Shown: positions 50,902 through 59,809 of the stretch, in pieces
How the letters are laid out: each line of letters opens with the position of its first letter
Numbering within the stretch: position 1 is the stretch's first letter
From: an uncultured Lachnobacterium sp.
Lineage (GTDB): Bacteria > Bacillota > Clostridia > Lachnospirales > Lachnospiraceae
Assembly (NCBI GenBank): GCA_900550545.1
Contig: URSS01000011.1
Location: 4,006 to 68,005, forward strand
Reading direction: 5' to 3'
DNA length: 64,000 bases
Notes under the pieces: model-generated
The model's input: only the letters and a program-made list of their open reading frames with translations
Told to the model about the DNA's origin: nothing
Databases searched by the model: none
Program-made: the position numbers and the translations under genes

Positions 50902-52068
50902 ATGAATATGAAGGAAGAAATTAGAAATCATCTGGTGTCCGCAATTATTCCGTTTTGGAAGAACTTAAGAGATGATGAGTTCGGCGGATACTATGGATAT
51001 ATGGATTATGATTTGAAATTAAACAAGAAAGCAGAGAAAGGATGTATATTAAATAGCAGAATTACATGGTTTTTCTCTAATGCTTATACGCTTTTGAAAG
51101 ATGAGAGTCTTTTGGAAGAAGCAGATCATGGATATGCTTTCCTGAAAGATCACTGCATTGATAAAGAAAATGGTGGTATTTACTGGTCCATGAATTATGA
51201 TGGAACACCACTTGATACGACCAAACACACATACAATCAGGCGTTTTGTATTTATGCACTTTCTTCTTACTATGAGGCATCTGGTAAGAAGGAGGCGCTT
51301 GATCTGGCAAAAGAACTGTTTGCCATGATCGAAGAAAAATGTACAGACGATCAAGGATATCTGGAAGCATTTACCAGAGATTTTAAACCGGAATCCAACG
51401 AGAAGTTATCGGAAAACGGAGTTCTGGCAGAAAAGACAATGAACACATTGTTACATGTTCTTGAGGCTTATACTGAGTTGTACCGTGTTTCAAAGGATGA
51501 AACGGTAAAAGAAAGACTTAAGTGGATTATGGATGTATTCGCAGACAAGGTTTACAATCCACAGTTAAAGCGTCAGGAAGTATTCTTTGATAAAAACTAT
51601 AATAGTATTATTGATTTACATTCTTATGGACATGATATTGAGACCGCATGGCTTATGGACAGAACCCTTGAAATTGTGAACGAAGAATCTTATACAAAGA
51701 AGATCTCACCAATAACCAGAGCTTTGACAGAGAATATTTACAACGTTGCGTTTGACGGACATTCACTGTCAAATGAGTGTGATAAGGGTGTTGTGGATAC
51801 CAACCGTGTATGGTGGGTACAGGCTGAGACGGTTATCGGTTTCCTGAATGGATATGAAAAGGATCCAACAAAGATACAGTATAAGGAAGCAGCTGAGGCA
51901 ACCTGGCAGTTTATTAAGGATTATGTCATTGATAAACGTCCGGGATCTGAATGGTTCTGGCTGGTAAGACAGGATGGAACTCCGGTAGAAGGAGAACCAA
52001 TTGTTGAACCGTGGAAATGCCCATATCATAATGGAAGAATGTGTATGGAAGTGATGAGGAGACTTTAA
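50902..52068 (+). CDS. cellobiose/mannobiose 2-epimerase (AGE family)
   Basis: This 388-residue (alpha/alpha)6-barrel enzyme of the N-acylglucosamine 2-epimerase superfamily shows NSRITWFFSNAY, NQAFCIYALSSYYEASGKKE, DLHSYGHDIETAWLMDR (catalytic His), WWVQAETVIGFLN and PYHNGRMCMEVMRR (catalytic His). It converts the reducing-end mannose of mannobiose to glucose, giving beta-mannosyl-1,4-glucose, the substrate of the GH130_1 phosphorylase that follows. The next ATG abuts this stop (TAAATG). The gene order epimerase-GH130-GH130 is that of known mannan pathways. Confidence 0.92.
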   Translation: MNMKEEIRNHLVSAIIPFWKNLRDDEFGGYYGYMDYDLKLNKKAEKGCILNSRITWFFSNAYTLLKDESLLEEADHGYAFLKDHCIDKENGGIYWSMNYDGTPLDTTKHTYNQAFCIYALSSYYEASGKKEALDLAKELFAMIEEKCTDDQGYLEAFTRDFKPESNEKLSENGVLAEKTMNTLLHVLEAYTELYRVSKDETVKERLKWIMDVFADKVYNPQLKRQEVFFDKNYNSIIDLHSYGHDIETAWLMDRTLEIVNEESYTKKISPITRALTENIYNVAFDGHSLSNECDKGVVDTNRVWWVQAETVIGFLNGYEKDPTKIQYKEAAEATWQFIKDYVIDKRPGSEWFWLVRQDGTPVEGEPIVEPWKCPYHNGRMCMEVMRRL

Positions 52069-53247
52069 ATGATGCATGAGAGATATTATGTAGAATTAGC
52101 AAAGCAGGAAAAACTGCTTTCACGTAAAAATGAAAAAAGCGATTTCTATAACGGTGTATTTGACCGTTATGTGAATCCAGTTCTTACAAGAGATATGATT
52201 CCACTTACCTGGAGATATGATTTAAATCCAGAGACAAACCCTTTCTTTATGGAACGTCTTGGAATCAACGCAGTAATGAATTCTGGTGCTATTTATTTAA
52301 ATGGCAAGTATTATCTGGTAGCCAGAATCGAAGGCAATGATCGTAAATCTTTCTTCGGTGTTGCAGAGAGTGATAATGGAATTGATGGATTCCGTTTCTG
52401 GGATTACCCGATTTTACTGGATGATGTATGTCCAGAAGAGACAAACGTATATGATATGCGTCTGACACAGCACGAAGATGGATATATTTATGGTGTGTTC
52501 TGTTCAGAAAGCAAAGATACAAGTGTAAATGATCTGTCAGCTGCTGTAGCTGCTGCCGGAATCGTTCGTACCAAGGATTTGAAGCATTGGGAGAGACTTG
52601 ATAATCTTACAACACTTCGTTCCCCACAGCAGAGAAACGTAGTTCTTCATCCGGAATTTGTTGATGGAAAGTATGCGTTCTATACACGTCCAATGGATGA
52701 CTTCATTGAGACAGGAAGCGGCGGGGGAATCGGCTTCGGATTGTGTGAAGATATTACACATGCAGTGATCGATGAGGAGAAGATGACCAGTCTTCGTAAG
52801 TACCACACAATTACAGAAGCAAAGAATGGTGCTGGTGCTACCCCAATCAAGACTGACAAGGGCTGGATTCATATTGCACATGGTGTAAGAAATACAGCAG
52901 CAGGTCTTCGTTATGTAATTTATGCATTTGCAACAGACTTAAATGATCCTTCCAAGGTAATCGCAGAGCCATCCGGACTGCTGATCGGACCAAGGGGTGA
53001 AGAGCGCGTTGGTGATGTATCTAACGTAGTATTTACAAATGGTGCAATTGTAAATGATAACAATGAAGTATTTATTTACTATGCTTCAAGTGATACAAGA
53101 ATGCACGTTGCAACAACTACCATCGATCGCCTGATCGATTATGTATTCAATACACCACAGGATCCGGGAAGAAGTGTGGAATGTGTTGCACAGAGATGTG
53201 AATTAATTAAGAAAAACTTAGAGTTCCTTGCAAAAGAGAGCAAATAA
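52069..53247 (+). CDS. 4-O-beta-D-mannosyl-D-glucose phosphorylase (GH130_1)
   Basis: This 392-residue five-bladed propeller enzyme cleaves mannosyl-glucose with phosphate to mannose-1-phosphate plus glucose. Family features: FMERLGINAVMNSGAI, LVARIEGNDRKSFFGVAES, NVYDMRLTQHEDGYIYG (catalytic Asp in YDMRL), RPMDDFIETGSGGGIG and HGVRNTAAGLRYVI. Length and the GINAVMNSGAI segment fit subfamily 1 rather than subfamily 2. ATG follows the epimerase stop directly. Cytoplasmic, with no signal peptide. Confidence 0.92.
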   Translation: MMHERYYVELAKQEKLLSRKNEKSDFYNGVFDRYVNPVLTRDMIPLTWRYDLNPETNPFFMERLGINAVMNSGAIYLNGKYYLVARIEGNDRKSFFGVAESDNGIDGFRFWDYPILLDDVCPEETNVYDMRLTQHEDGYIYGVFCSESKDTSVNDLSAAVAAAGIVRTKDLKHWERLDNLTTLRSPQQRNVVLHPEFVDGKYAFYTRPMDDFIETGSGGGIGFGLCEDITHAVIDEEKMTSLRKYHTITEAKNGAGATPIKTDKGWIHIAHGVRNTAAGLRYVIYAFATDLNDPSKVIAEPSGLLIGPRGEERVGDVSNVVFTNGAIVNDNNEVFIYYASSDTRMHVATTTIDRLIDYVFNTPQDPGRSVECVAQRCELIKKNLEFLAKESK

Positions 53248-53260
53248 TAGGAGGATAATT

Positions 53261-54283
53261 ATGAGTAATGTAAAAATGCTGACTCCACCAGTACCAAATG
53301 TACCTTGGCAGGAGAAGCCGGAAGGCATCAAAGATGCTCCAATCTGGAGATATACAGAGAACCCAATCATCGGAAGAAATCCGGTAAAGGGTGTTGCACG
53401 TATTTTTAACAGTGCAGTTATGCCATATGGTGATGAGTTTATCGGAGTGTTCCGTGGCGAGCAGGTAAACGGTATCCCATATATTTATCTTGGAAGAAGT
53501 AAAGATGCAATTCACTGGAATTTCGAAGAGAACAAGATTCCTTTCGTAGATGAGAATGGTGAGCCATTCATGCCGGTATATGCATATGATCCTAGATTAG
53601 TAAAAGTAGAAGACACATATTACATTATCTGGTGTCAGGATTTCTACGGAGCAGCAATCGGTATGGCAAAGACACAGGATTTCAAGACATTCACAAGAAT
53701 TGAGAATCCATTCCTCCCATTTAACCGTAATGCAGTACTGTTCCCAAGAAAGATCAATGGAAACTTTATGATGCTTTCCCGTCCATCCGATAGTGGACAT
53801 ACACCATTCGGTGATATCTTCGTAAGTGAGAGCCCGGATCTGGTATACTGGGGCAAGCACAGACACGTAATGGGCAAAGGCTCAGAGTGGTGGGAGTCTC
53901 TTAAGATTGGTGGCGGAGCTGCCCCAATTGAGACATCAGAAGGTTGGTTACTGTTCTACCACGGTGTTAGTGGAACATGTAACGGATATGTTTACTCTAT
54001 TGGTGGAGCAATTCTCGATATTGATAATCCATCAATTGTTAAATATCGTTGTGAGAATTTCCTTCTCACTCCGGAAGAGTGGTATGAGGAGCGTGGATTC
54101 GTACCGAACGTATGCTTCCCATGTGCAACCATTCACGATAGTGAGTCTGGCAAGATTGCAATTTACTACGGAGCTGCAGACAGCTATGTAGGTCTTGCAT
54201 TCACAAAGTTAGACGAGATCGTAGATTATATTAAGTCAAACAGTGTCGTCACAGAAACAGATACTGAGATCGGCAGAAGATAG
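53261..54283 (+). CDS. beta-1,4-mannooligosaccharide phosphorylase (GH130_2)
   Basis: This 340-residue GH130 enzyme shortens beta-1,4-mannooligosaccharides from the non-reducing end, releasing mannose-1-phosphate. Motifs: WRYTENPIIGRNPVKGVARI, IGVFRGEQVNG, YAYDPRLVKVEDTYYII (catalytic Asp in YDPRL), SRPSDSGHTPFGDIF and FYHGVSGTCNGYVYS. The shorter length and YDPRL motif fit subfamily 2. ATG 53261 follows GGAGG at 53250-53254; upstream in-frame residues from 53228 overlap the previous gene's end. A terminator follows at 54358-54388, ending the transporter-phosphorylase operon. Confidence 0.92.
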   Translation: MSNVKMLTPPVPNVPWQEKPEGIKDAPIWRYTENPIIGRNPVKGVARIFNSAVMPYGDEFIGVFRGEQVNGIPYIYLGRSKDAIHWNFEENKIPFVDENGEPFMPVYAYDPRLVKVEDTYYIIWCQDFYGAAIGMAKTQDFKTFTRIENPFLPFNRNAVLFPRKINGNFMMLSRPSDSGHTPFGDIFVSESPDLVYWGKHRHVMGKGSEWWESLKIGGGAAPIETSEGWLLFYHGVSGTCNGYVYSIGGAILDIDNPSIVKYRCENFLLTPEEWYEERGFVPNVCFPCATIHDSESGKIAIYYGAADSYVGLAFTKLDEIVDYIKSNSVVTETDTEIGRR

Positions 54284-54357
54284 TTAGTTTCTTTTTCTTT
54301 AACTTCCTGCGGGCAGCATGGCTGCCTGTCGGGAACCTTCCCTTTGAATTATTGAGA

Positions 54358-54388
54358 ACATTGGCAATCTCCCTTGCCAATGTTTTCT
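54358..54388 (+). terminator. terminator after GH130_2
   Basis: AACATTGGCAA / TTGCCAATGTT stem with short loop and TTCTT tail. A smaller GGCAGC/GCTGCC hairpin lies just upstream at 54312-54326. Confidence 0.78.
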
Positions 54389-54470
54389 TAAGTTTAAGGA
54401 ATTTGTGTATACATTAGCCGACGGACAGTGTGTACAGGAGAAAGGAAAAGAATGCGGAAAGAGGAAAGAT

Positions 54471-55586
54471 ATGGAGTATAAAATCAATCGGGAAAATGGA
54501 ATTACCAATCGTGGAAATTTGACACGGTTGAAAAAGTTGATGAAACGTGCACAAAAAGGAGAGACAATCACACTGGGATTTTTGGGTGGATCGATCACAC
54601 AGGGAAGTCTGGCAAGTCAGCCAAATCTGTGTTACGCTTATCGTGTATATTCATGGTGGTGCAAGACGTTTCCACAATCAAAATTTGTATATATCAATGC
54701 GGGAATCGGAGGAACCAATTCGCAGTTTGGTGTGGCTCGTGTCGAGGATGATCTGCTTAGTTCCCATCCGGATTTTGTGATTACAGAGTTTTCGGTGAAT
54801 GATCTTAGTACAGAACATTTTTGTGAAACCTATGAAGGTGTGGTTCGGCGTGTCTATCTGGCAGATGGGGAACCAGCGGTGTTACTTGTACATAATGTGT
54901 ATTATGACAGTGGTTCGAATGCGCAGGTGCAGCATGCAAAAATAGGACGTCATTATCAGCTTCCTTGTGTCAGCATGCAGAGCACGATTTATCCGGAAAT
55001 TTTATCTGGGCAGATTGAAAATCGCATGATAACCGAAGATGATCTGCATCCAAACGATCTGGGACATGAATTGGTTGCTTCAGTAATTACGTATTTTTTG
55101 GAAAAAGTACTTGCAGAAGTTGATCAGTCAGAACAGCCGGAGCAGAATTTCCCAAGACCGCTGACACTGAATACCTATGAAAAATCTGTGCGCTACCAGA
55201 ATTACAATTGCAAGCCACGTATGGATGGATTTATTTCGGATCAGGAGCCACAGGGAAATATTACAGATATTTTTAAACGTGGCTGGTATGCAAGTGATAA
55301 AGGTGATAAATTAAAATTCACAATTGAAGCCACAGGAATTTCTGTTCAGTACCGGAAGGCTGTCAACTGTGGCGCACCGGTGGCGAGTATTGTGATTGAT
55401 GGAGATGAGTCAAAGGCACGTCTGCTGGATGGTAATTTCCCAGGTGGATGGGGAAATATGCTGGAATTGGAGACAATTACAGAGCATGGGCCATTGAGAG
55501 AACATATCGTAGAAATTGAAATTGTAGAAGAAGCAGAGGAAAAGAAAAATGCATTTTATCTTGTCTCGCTTCTTGCAACAAAGTAA
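54471..55586 (+). CDS. SGNH acetylesterase with C-terminal CBM35-like domain (CE17 type)
   Basis: This is a 371-residue protein. The SGNH domain (about 1-215) shows GFLGGSITQGS with Ser41, NAGIGGTNSQFG, VITEFSVNDLS and DDLHPNDLGH (catalytic Asp and His). The last 150 residues form a beta-sandwich of CBM35 type (FKRGWYASDKGDKLKFTIEA, then IVIDGDESKARLLDG). This matches RiCE17 of Roseburia intestinalis, which removes 3-O and 6-O acetyls from mannooligosaccharides in the cytoplasm. ATG 54471 has GAGGAAAG upstream. It has no signal peptide. With the CE2 gene it makes a complementary deacetylase pair. Confidence 0.88.
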   Translation: MEYKINRENGITNRGNLTRLKKLMKRAQKGETITLGFLGGSITQGSLASQPNLCYAYRVYSWWCKTFPQSKFVYINAGIGGTNSQFGVARVEDDLLSSHPDFVITEFSVNDLSTEHFCETYEGVVRRVYLADGEPAVLLVHNVYYDSGSNAQVQHAKIGRHYQLPCVSMQSTIYPEILSGQIENRMITEDDLHPNDLGHELVASVITYFLEKVLAEVDQSEQPEQNFPRPLTLNTYEKSVRYQNYNCKPRMDGFISDQEPQGNITDIFKRGWYASDKGDKLKFTIEATGISVQYRKAVNCGAPVASIVIDGDESKARLLDGNFPGGWGNMLELETITEHGPLREHIVEIEIVEEAEEKKNAFYLVSLLATK

Positions 55587-55611
55587 ATGTAGAAAATGAT
55601 TGGAGCGTAAA

Positions 55612-56553
55612 ATGAGCAAAGAAATTTTATTTTTAAATCCTGTATTCACCCACAATATCTGGGGTGGAACAAAACTCCGCGAAGAATATGGTTATGATAT
55701 TCAGGGTGATGATATTGGAGAGTGTTGGGGAATTGCAGCACATGACAATGGTGACTGTACGATTAAAAACGGAACTTATGCGGGCAAGACACTTGCAACA
55801 CTCTGGAAAGAGCATCGTGAAGTGTTCGGAGGAATTGATGGTCAGCGTTTTCCACTTCTTGTCAAGATCATTGATGCAAAAGATGATTTAAGTATTCAGG
55901 TACATCCGGATGATGCATATGCTGCAGAACATGAGAATGGCTCTTTTGGTAAGATGGAATGCTGGTATATTCTGGACTGCCCGGAGAATGCAACACTTGT
56001 CATTGGGCATAATGCAAAGACAAAAGAAGAGTTAGAAGATATGGTAAATAACAAACGCTGGTCAGATCTGATTCGTGAGATCCCTGTAAAGAAGGGGGAT
56101 TTTATTCAGATTGATCCGGGTACCGTTCATGCAATCAAAGGTGGTCTGACCATTTTGGAGACACAGCAGAACAGTGATATTACTTATCGTGTATATGATT
56201 ATGATCGCCTCAGCAACGGACAGCCACGTCAGCTGCATGTAAAGCAGAGTCTTGATGTGATTACTGTTCCTGCAAAACCAGTGGAAGACAGTGTGATTCA
56301 TGTTGGCGAAGGCAAAAAGAATGAGATGCAGCAACTGATCGAGTGCCAGTACTATAAAGTATTCAAACTCGATGTAGATGGAACTGCAACTGTTTGTGAG
56401 AATGCGCCGTTTTTAATTATGAGTGTGGTAGAAGGAAACGGAACCATCGACGGACAGGAGATCAAGAAAGGTTCTCATTTTATTATTCCGGCCGGATATG
56501 GCGAAGTAAAATTCGAAGGTAATATGGAAATTATCGCATCAACGGTTGCATAA
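55612..56553 (+). CDS. manA: mannose-6-phosphate isomerase, class I
   Basis: This 313-residue cupin-type zinc enzyme converts mannose-6-phosphate to fructose-6-phosphate. Visible: FLNPVFTHNIWGGTKLREEY, PLLVKIIDAKDDLSIQVHPD (zinc-binding Gln/His), GKMECWYIL (zinc Glu), and DPGTVHAIKGGLTILETQQN (zinc His and the active-site region). ATG 55612 follows TGGAG at 55601-55605. It lies between two acetylesterase genes, so the pathway from mannose-1-phosphate is completed here: mutase, then ManA, then glycolysis. Confidence 0.95.
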   Translation: MSKEILFLNPVFTHNIWGGTKLREEYGYDIQGDDIGECWGIAAHDNGDCTIKNGTYAGKTLATLWKEHREVFGGIDGQRFPLLVKIIDAKDDLSIQVHPDDAYAAEHENGSFGKMECWYILDCPENATLVIGHNAKTKEELEDMVNNKRWSDLIREIPVKKGDFIQIDPGTVHAIKGGLTILETQQNSDITYRVYDYDRLSNGQPRQLHVKQSLDVITVPAKPVEDSVIHVGEGKKNEMQQLIECQYYKVFKLDVDGTATVCENAPFLIMSVVEGNGTIDGQEIKKGSHFIIPAGYGEVKFEGNMEIIASTVA

Positions 56554-56583
56554 GAAATTATAATTATGAAAGAGGTAAACATA

Positions 56584-57621
56584 ATGAATGTATTTTTAGA
56601 TGCACCGGAACTGTCTTATACAGGCCGTGTGGATATGCGGAACCCGAAGAAACCGGAATTTGTATTTCCGGCTACATCCCTACAGTTCCGTTTTCATGGA
56701 AAAGCTGCAGTTTTAACGGTAAGTAATCGTCGTGCGTACTGGCAGAACAGTGTGGGTGCAATCATTGATGGTCAGCAAAAATGTTTTCCGTTAAACGATA
56801 CAGGAGAAACAGTGTTGCGATTGCTGGATGAAGCGGAAGATGCGGATCATGAAATTATGATTTTTAAGCGTATGGACAGCTGCCATGAGATGGTTCTTGA
56901 AGCATTGGAATTGTCTCGTGGAAGTGTCTTGCTTCCTCCACCGGAAAAACCGAATCGTCGCATCGAAGTATATGGGGATTCGGTTTCGGCAGGAGAGGTT
57001 TCCGAAGCTGTGGATTATGTGGGAAAAGAAGATCCGGAACATAACGGTGAGTATTCCAATAGCTGGTATTCTTACAGTTGGATGACTGCAAGAAAGCTTG
57101 GAGCACAGATCCATGACATTGCACAGGGAGGAATCGCTCTGCTTGATAACACAGGCTGGTTTAATGCGCCGGACTATATCGGCATGGAGACTGCTTGGGA
57201 TAAAGTCCATTATAATCCGCAGTTTGGCCCTGCAACTAACTGGGACTTTTCCCTGTATCGTCCGCAGCTTGTGATTGTTGCAATCGGTCAGAATGACAAT
57301 CATCCGGAAGACTATATGAAAGAAGAACCAAATGGCGCAAAAGCGCAGAACTGGAAAAAGCATTATGAAGCTTTTTTACGTAAGCTTCGCAGTACATATC
57401 CGCAGGCACATATTGTCTGTATTACGACTTTGTTGTGGCATGATGCCAACTGGGATGCTGCAATCGAGGAAGTATGCAGCAGCCTCCAGGATGAAAAGAT
57501 TACCCATCATCTCTTTACGCGAAATGGTAAAGGTACACCGGGACATCAGAGAATCCCGGAGGCTGAAGAGATGTCGGATGAACTTTGTGCATATATCGAA
57601 AGCCTCAATATTCAGTGGTAA
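56584..57621 (+). CDS. CE2-type acetylesterase (jelly-roll plus SGNH domain)
   Basis: This is a 345-residue protein. The N-terminal beta-sandwich (about 1-120; FVFPATSLQFRFHGKAAVLT) and C-terminal SGNH domain (RIEVYGDSVSAGEVSEA with Ser133, DIAQGGIALLDN, VIVAIGQNDNH, GTPGHQRIPEAEEMSDEL with the catalytic His) are the CE2 layout. Roseburia RiCE2 removes 2-O acetyls from mannan and acts with CE17. ATG 56584 has AGAGGT eight bases upstream; an in-frame ATG at 56566 overlaps that site. No signal peptide, so cytoplasmic. Confidence 0.87.
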   Translation: MNVFLDAPELSYTGRVDMRNPKKPEFVFPATSLQFRFHGKAAVLTVSNRRAYWQNSVGAIIDGQQKCFPLNDTGETVLRLLDEAEDADHEIMIFKRMDSCHEMVLEALELSRGSVLLPPPEKPNRRIEVYGDSVSAGEVSEAVDYVGKEDPEHNGEYSNSWYSYSWMTARKLGAQIHDIAQGGIALLDNTGWFNAPDYIGMETAWDKVHYNPQFGPATNWDFSLYRPQLVIVAIGQNDNHPEDYMKEEPNGAKAQNWKKHYEAFLRKLRSTYPQAHIVCITTLLWHDANWDAAIEEVCSSLQDEKITHHLFTRNGKGTPGHQRIPEAEEMSDELCAYIESLNIQW

Positions 57622-57675
57622 TCATTTACACAGACGCATAGTATATAGAGATATTGAAAGCGTGTGTAGTGATGT

Positions 57676-58380
57676 ATGAAATATAAAAATCTGGTAAAGC
57701 GCATTGGATGTAAAATATTATTTTTGCTTTTGGCATTTATGCTGGGATGGCTTTTTGGAATGATCATGAATTCTTTTTATGGAAAAGATCATATGATAGT
57801 AACATTATCGACAGTGGCGGAGGAAAGTAAGCAGATTGCAATTACATTCGATGATGGACCGAATCCTGATTATACAATGAAATTATTGAAAGGACTAAAG
57901 AAACGTGGTGTAAAAGCCACGTTTTTTGTATTGGGTGAAGAAGTAGAGCGTTATCCGGACATACTAAAAGCAACATATGACGATGGTCATATGATAGGCG
58001 TACATTCTTACCAGCATGTAAATTTTGGGCAGATCGGAGATGCGGCGGCACTGGAACAGGTGGAAAAAACACAGCAGGCAATTTATGATGTGACGGGCGA
58101 ATATACCGGTTATATCCGGCCACCCTATGGATGCTGGAAAAAAGAACTGGATCAGGAATTGCCAATGATCGAGGTATTGTGGGACATTGACCCGTTAGAC
58201 TGGGCAACAAAAGATGCAGATACAGTTGTGCAGAGGGTATTGCAAAAAATCCCGAATGGGAGTATTATTTTGCTCCATGATGCATCCGAATCCTCGGTTT
58301 CAGCAGCTTTTACAATCATTGATACACTGCAGAAACAGGGCTATGAATTTGTTACTGTGGAAGAATTGATGCTAGAATAA
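57676..58380 (+). CDS. membrane-anchored polysaccharide deacetylase (NodB domain)
   Basis: This is a 234-residue protein. An N-terminal membrane helix (LFLLLAFMLGWLFGMIMNSF, about 14-34) leads into a complete NodB/CE4 domain: IAITFDDGPNPDYTMKLL (base Asp and metal Asp), GVHSYQHVN (metal His pair), YIRPPYGCW, WDIDPLDW and IILLHD (catalytic His). Such enzymes remove N-acetyl groups from peptidoglycan or other wall glycans outside the cell; with an upstream SigV system, a lysozyme-resistance role is possible. It lies 54 bases after CE2 and may be co-transcribed, but a role in mannan use is unlikely. Confidence 0.88.
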   Translation: MKYKNLVKRIGCKILFLLLAFMLGWLFGMIMNSFYGKDHMIVTLSTVAEESKQIAITFDDGPNPDYTMKLLKGLKKRGVKATFFVLGEEVERYPDILKATYDDGHMIGVHSYQHVNFGQIGDAAALEQVEKTQQAIYDVTGEYTGYIRPPYGCWKKELDQELPMIEVLWDIDPLDWATKDADTVVQRVLQKIPNGSIILLHDASESSVSAAFTIIDTLQKQGYEFVTVEELMLE

Positions 58381-58388
58381 AACAGTAT

Positions 58389-58417
58389 TTGTTATTAAAG
58401 AAATTACGTGTTAGAAT
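58389..58417 (+). promoter_or_regulatory. candidate promoter of DUF3737 gene
   Basis: TTGTTA (58389-58394), 17 bases, and TAGAAT (58412-58417). Confidence 0.5.
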
Positions 58418-58454
58418 AGGATAGTGTAAAGCTTAATACGAAAGAGGATTAAAA

Positions 58455-59300
58455 ATGGAAAAAAAGGTGATTCAGCAGGAGTATTTGACAGGAGAGAGAG
58501 CACTTTTTATGTCGAAAGATCTTGCAATATATGATAGTGTATTTGCCGAAGGGGAGTCACCGCTGAAAGAAAGCGAAAATATAGAACTGCATGACTGCCT
58601 GTTTCGGTGGAAGTATCCGCTTTGGTACTGCAATCATGTGCGTGCAGAGCAATGTACATGGTTTGATATGGCCAGAGCCGGCGTATGGTATACCAATGAT
58701 ATTGAAGTGAAAGATACGATTATCGAGGCACCGAAGAACTTCAGACGATGCGATGGGGTCAAACTTACCAATGTAAATTTCCCGGATGCGCAGGAAACTT
58801 TATGGAATTGCAGTAATGTAGAAATGGATCATGTGGTCGCGAAGGGCGATTATTTTGCGATGAACTGCCAAAATATGAAATTAGATCATTTTGAATTAGT
58901 CGGCAATTATTCATTTGATGGGGTATGCAATATGGAAATCCATAATGCGCGGATGCTTTCGAAGGATGCTTTTTGGAATACCGACAACGTGACGGTGTAT
59001 GATTCCTTCATCTCCGGAGAATATCTCGGTTGGAATGCCAAGAACCTGACTTTGGTAAACTGTACCATTGAAAGTTTGCAGGGAATGTGCTATATTGACA
59101 ACCTCGTAATGAAAAACTGTAAGCTGATCAATACAACGCTTGCATTTGAGTATTCCACAGTGGATGCAGAAATTACAAGCAATATCAACAGTGTGATGAA
59201 CCCGTCCGGTGGAACAATTACGGCGGATCATATTGATGAATTGATTCTGGAAAAGGACAAAATAGATCCGAAGAAAACAAAAATTATATGCAGAAACTAA
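58455..59300 (+). CDS. DUF3737 family protein, right-handed beta-helix
   Basis: This 281-residue cytoplasmic protein is built from about 20-residue rungs with recurring Asn/Cys/Asp and aromatic positions (FRWKYPLWYCNHVRAEQCTW, ETLWNCSNVEMDHV, DAFWNTDNVTVYDS, EYLGWNAKNLTLVNC). This is the pectate-lyase-like beta-helix of DUF3737 proteins, widespread in gut Firmicutes and without known activity. AAAGAGG precedes the ATG. The downstream SH3 gene starts 32 bases later. Confidence 0.8.
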   Translation: MEKKVIQQEYLTGERALFMSKDLAIYDSVFAEGESPLKESENIELHDCLFRWKYPLWYCNHVRAEQCTWFDMARAGVWYTNDIEVKDTIIEAPKNFRRCDGVKLTNVNFPDAQETLWNCSNVEMDHVVAKGDYFAMNCQNMKLDHFELVGNYSFDGVCNMEIHNARMLSKDAFWNTDNVTVYDSFISGEYLGWNAKNLTLVNCTIESLQGMCYIDNLVMKNCKLINTTLAFEYSTVDAEITSNINSVMNPSGGTITADHIDELILEKDKIDPKKTKIICRN

Positions 59301-59332
59301 TTGCATGAGGGGAACTGAAAGGAGAAGAACGT

Positions 59333-59767
59333 ATGAAGAAAAGTCACAGAAAAGATGTTATTATTGCCAGAATTATTTTCGCGGCAATGTGTGTTGCATT
59401 GATCGCGATTATTATCGGAGTAGTCTCGCTGATCAACAGTCATCGTGGGGATAACAAGTTGGATACGCAGACGCAACAGACAGAAAGCATGGAACCGGCA
59501 ACTGTAAATCCGGAACTCCCACCAGTCTCTGATGATGCGCAGGGAACACAGAATGATACTGTTTATGTATGGACAACCACTGGTGTGAATCTTCGAAGTG
59601 AGCCGAATACAGACTGTCAGATTGTATCGGTATTGGATGCAGAAGTGCAGTTGGAAGTGCTGAGTGATGAGGGAGAGTGGCTGAAGGTTTCTTATAATGG
59701 AACGGAAGGTTATGTAAGTTCTGAATTTGTGACGGGAGATGACCCAGAAGATTTCCCGATGGAATAG
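59333..59767 (+). CDS. membrane-anchored SH3-domain protein
   Basis: This is a 144-residue protein with an N-terminal membrane helix (IIFAAMCVALIAIIIGVVSL, about 13-33), a Thr/Glu/Pro-rich linker and one bacterial SH3 (SH3_3) domain (about 80-140): VNLRSEPNTDCQIVSVLDAE, EWLKVSYNGTEGYVSSEFV. Such domains bind cell-wall peptides. With a single SH3 and no enzyme domain it is probably a wall-binding anchor or adaptor. AAAGGAG precedes the ATG. Confidence 0.85.
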   Translation: MKKSHRKDVIIARIIFAAMCVALIAIIIGVVSLINSHRGDNKLDTQTQQTESMEPATVNPELPPVSDDAQGTQNDTVYVWTTTGVNLRSEPNTDCQIVSVLDAEVQLEVLSDEGEWLKVSYNGTEGYVSSEFVTGDDPEDFPME

Positions 59768-59809
59768 AAGAAAGTAACCGCAGAGTATGCAGCCGCATAT
59801 GCTATATTG

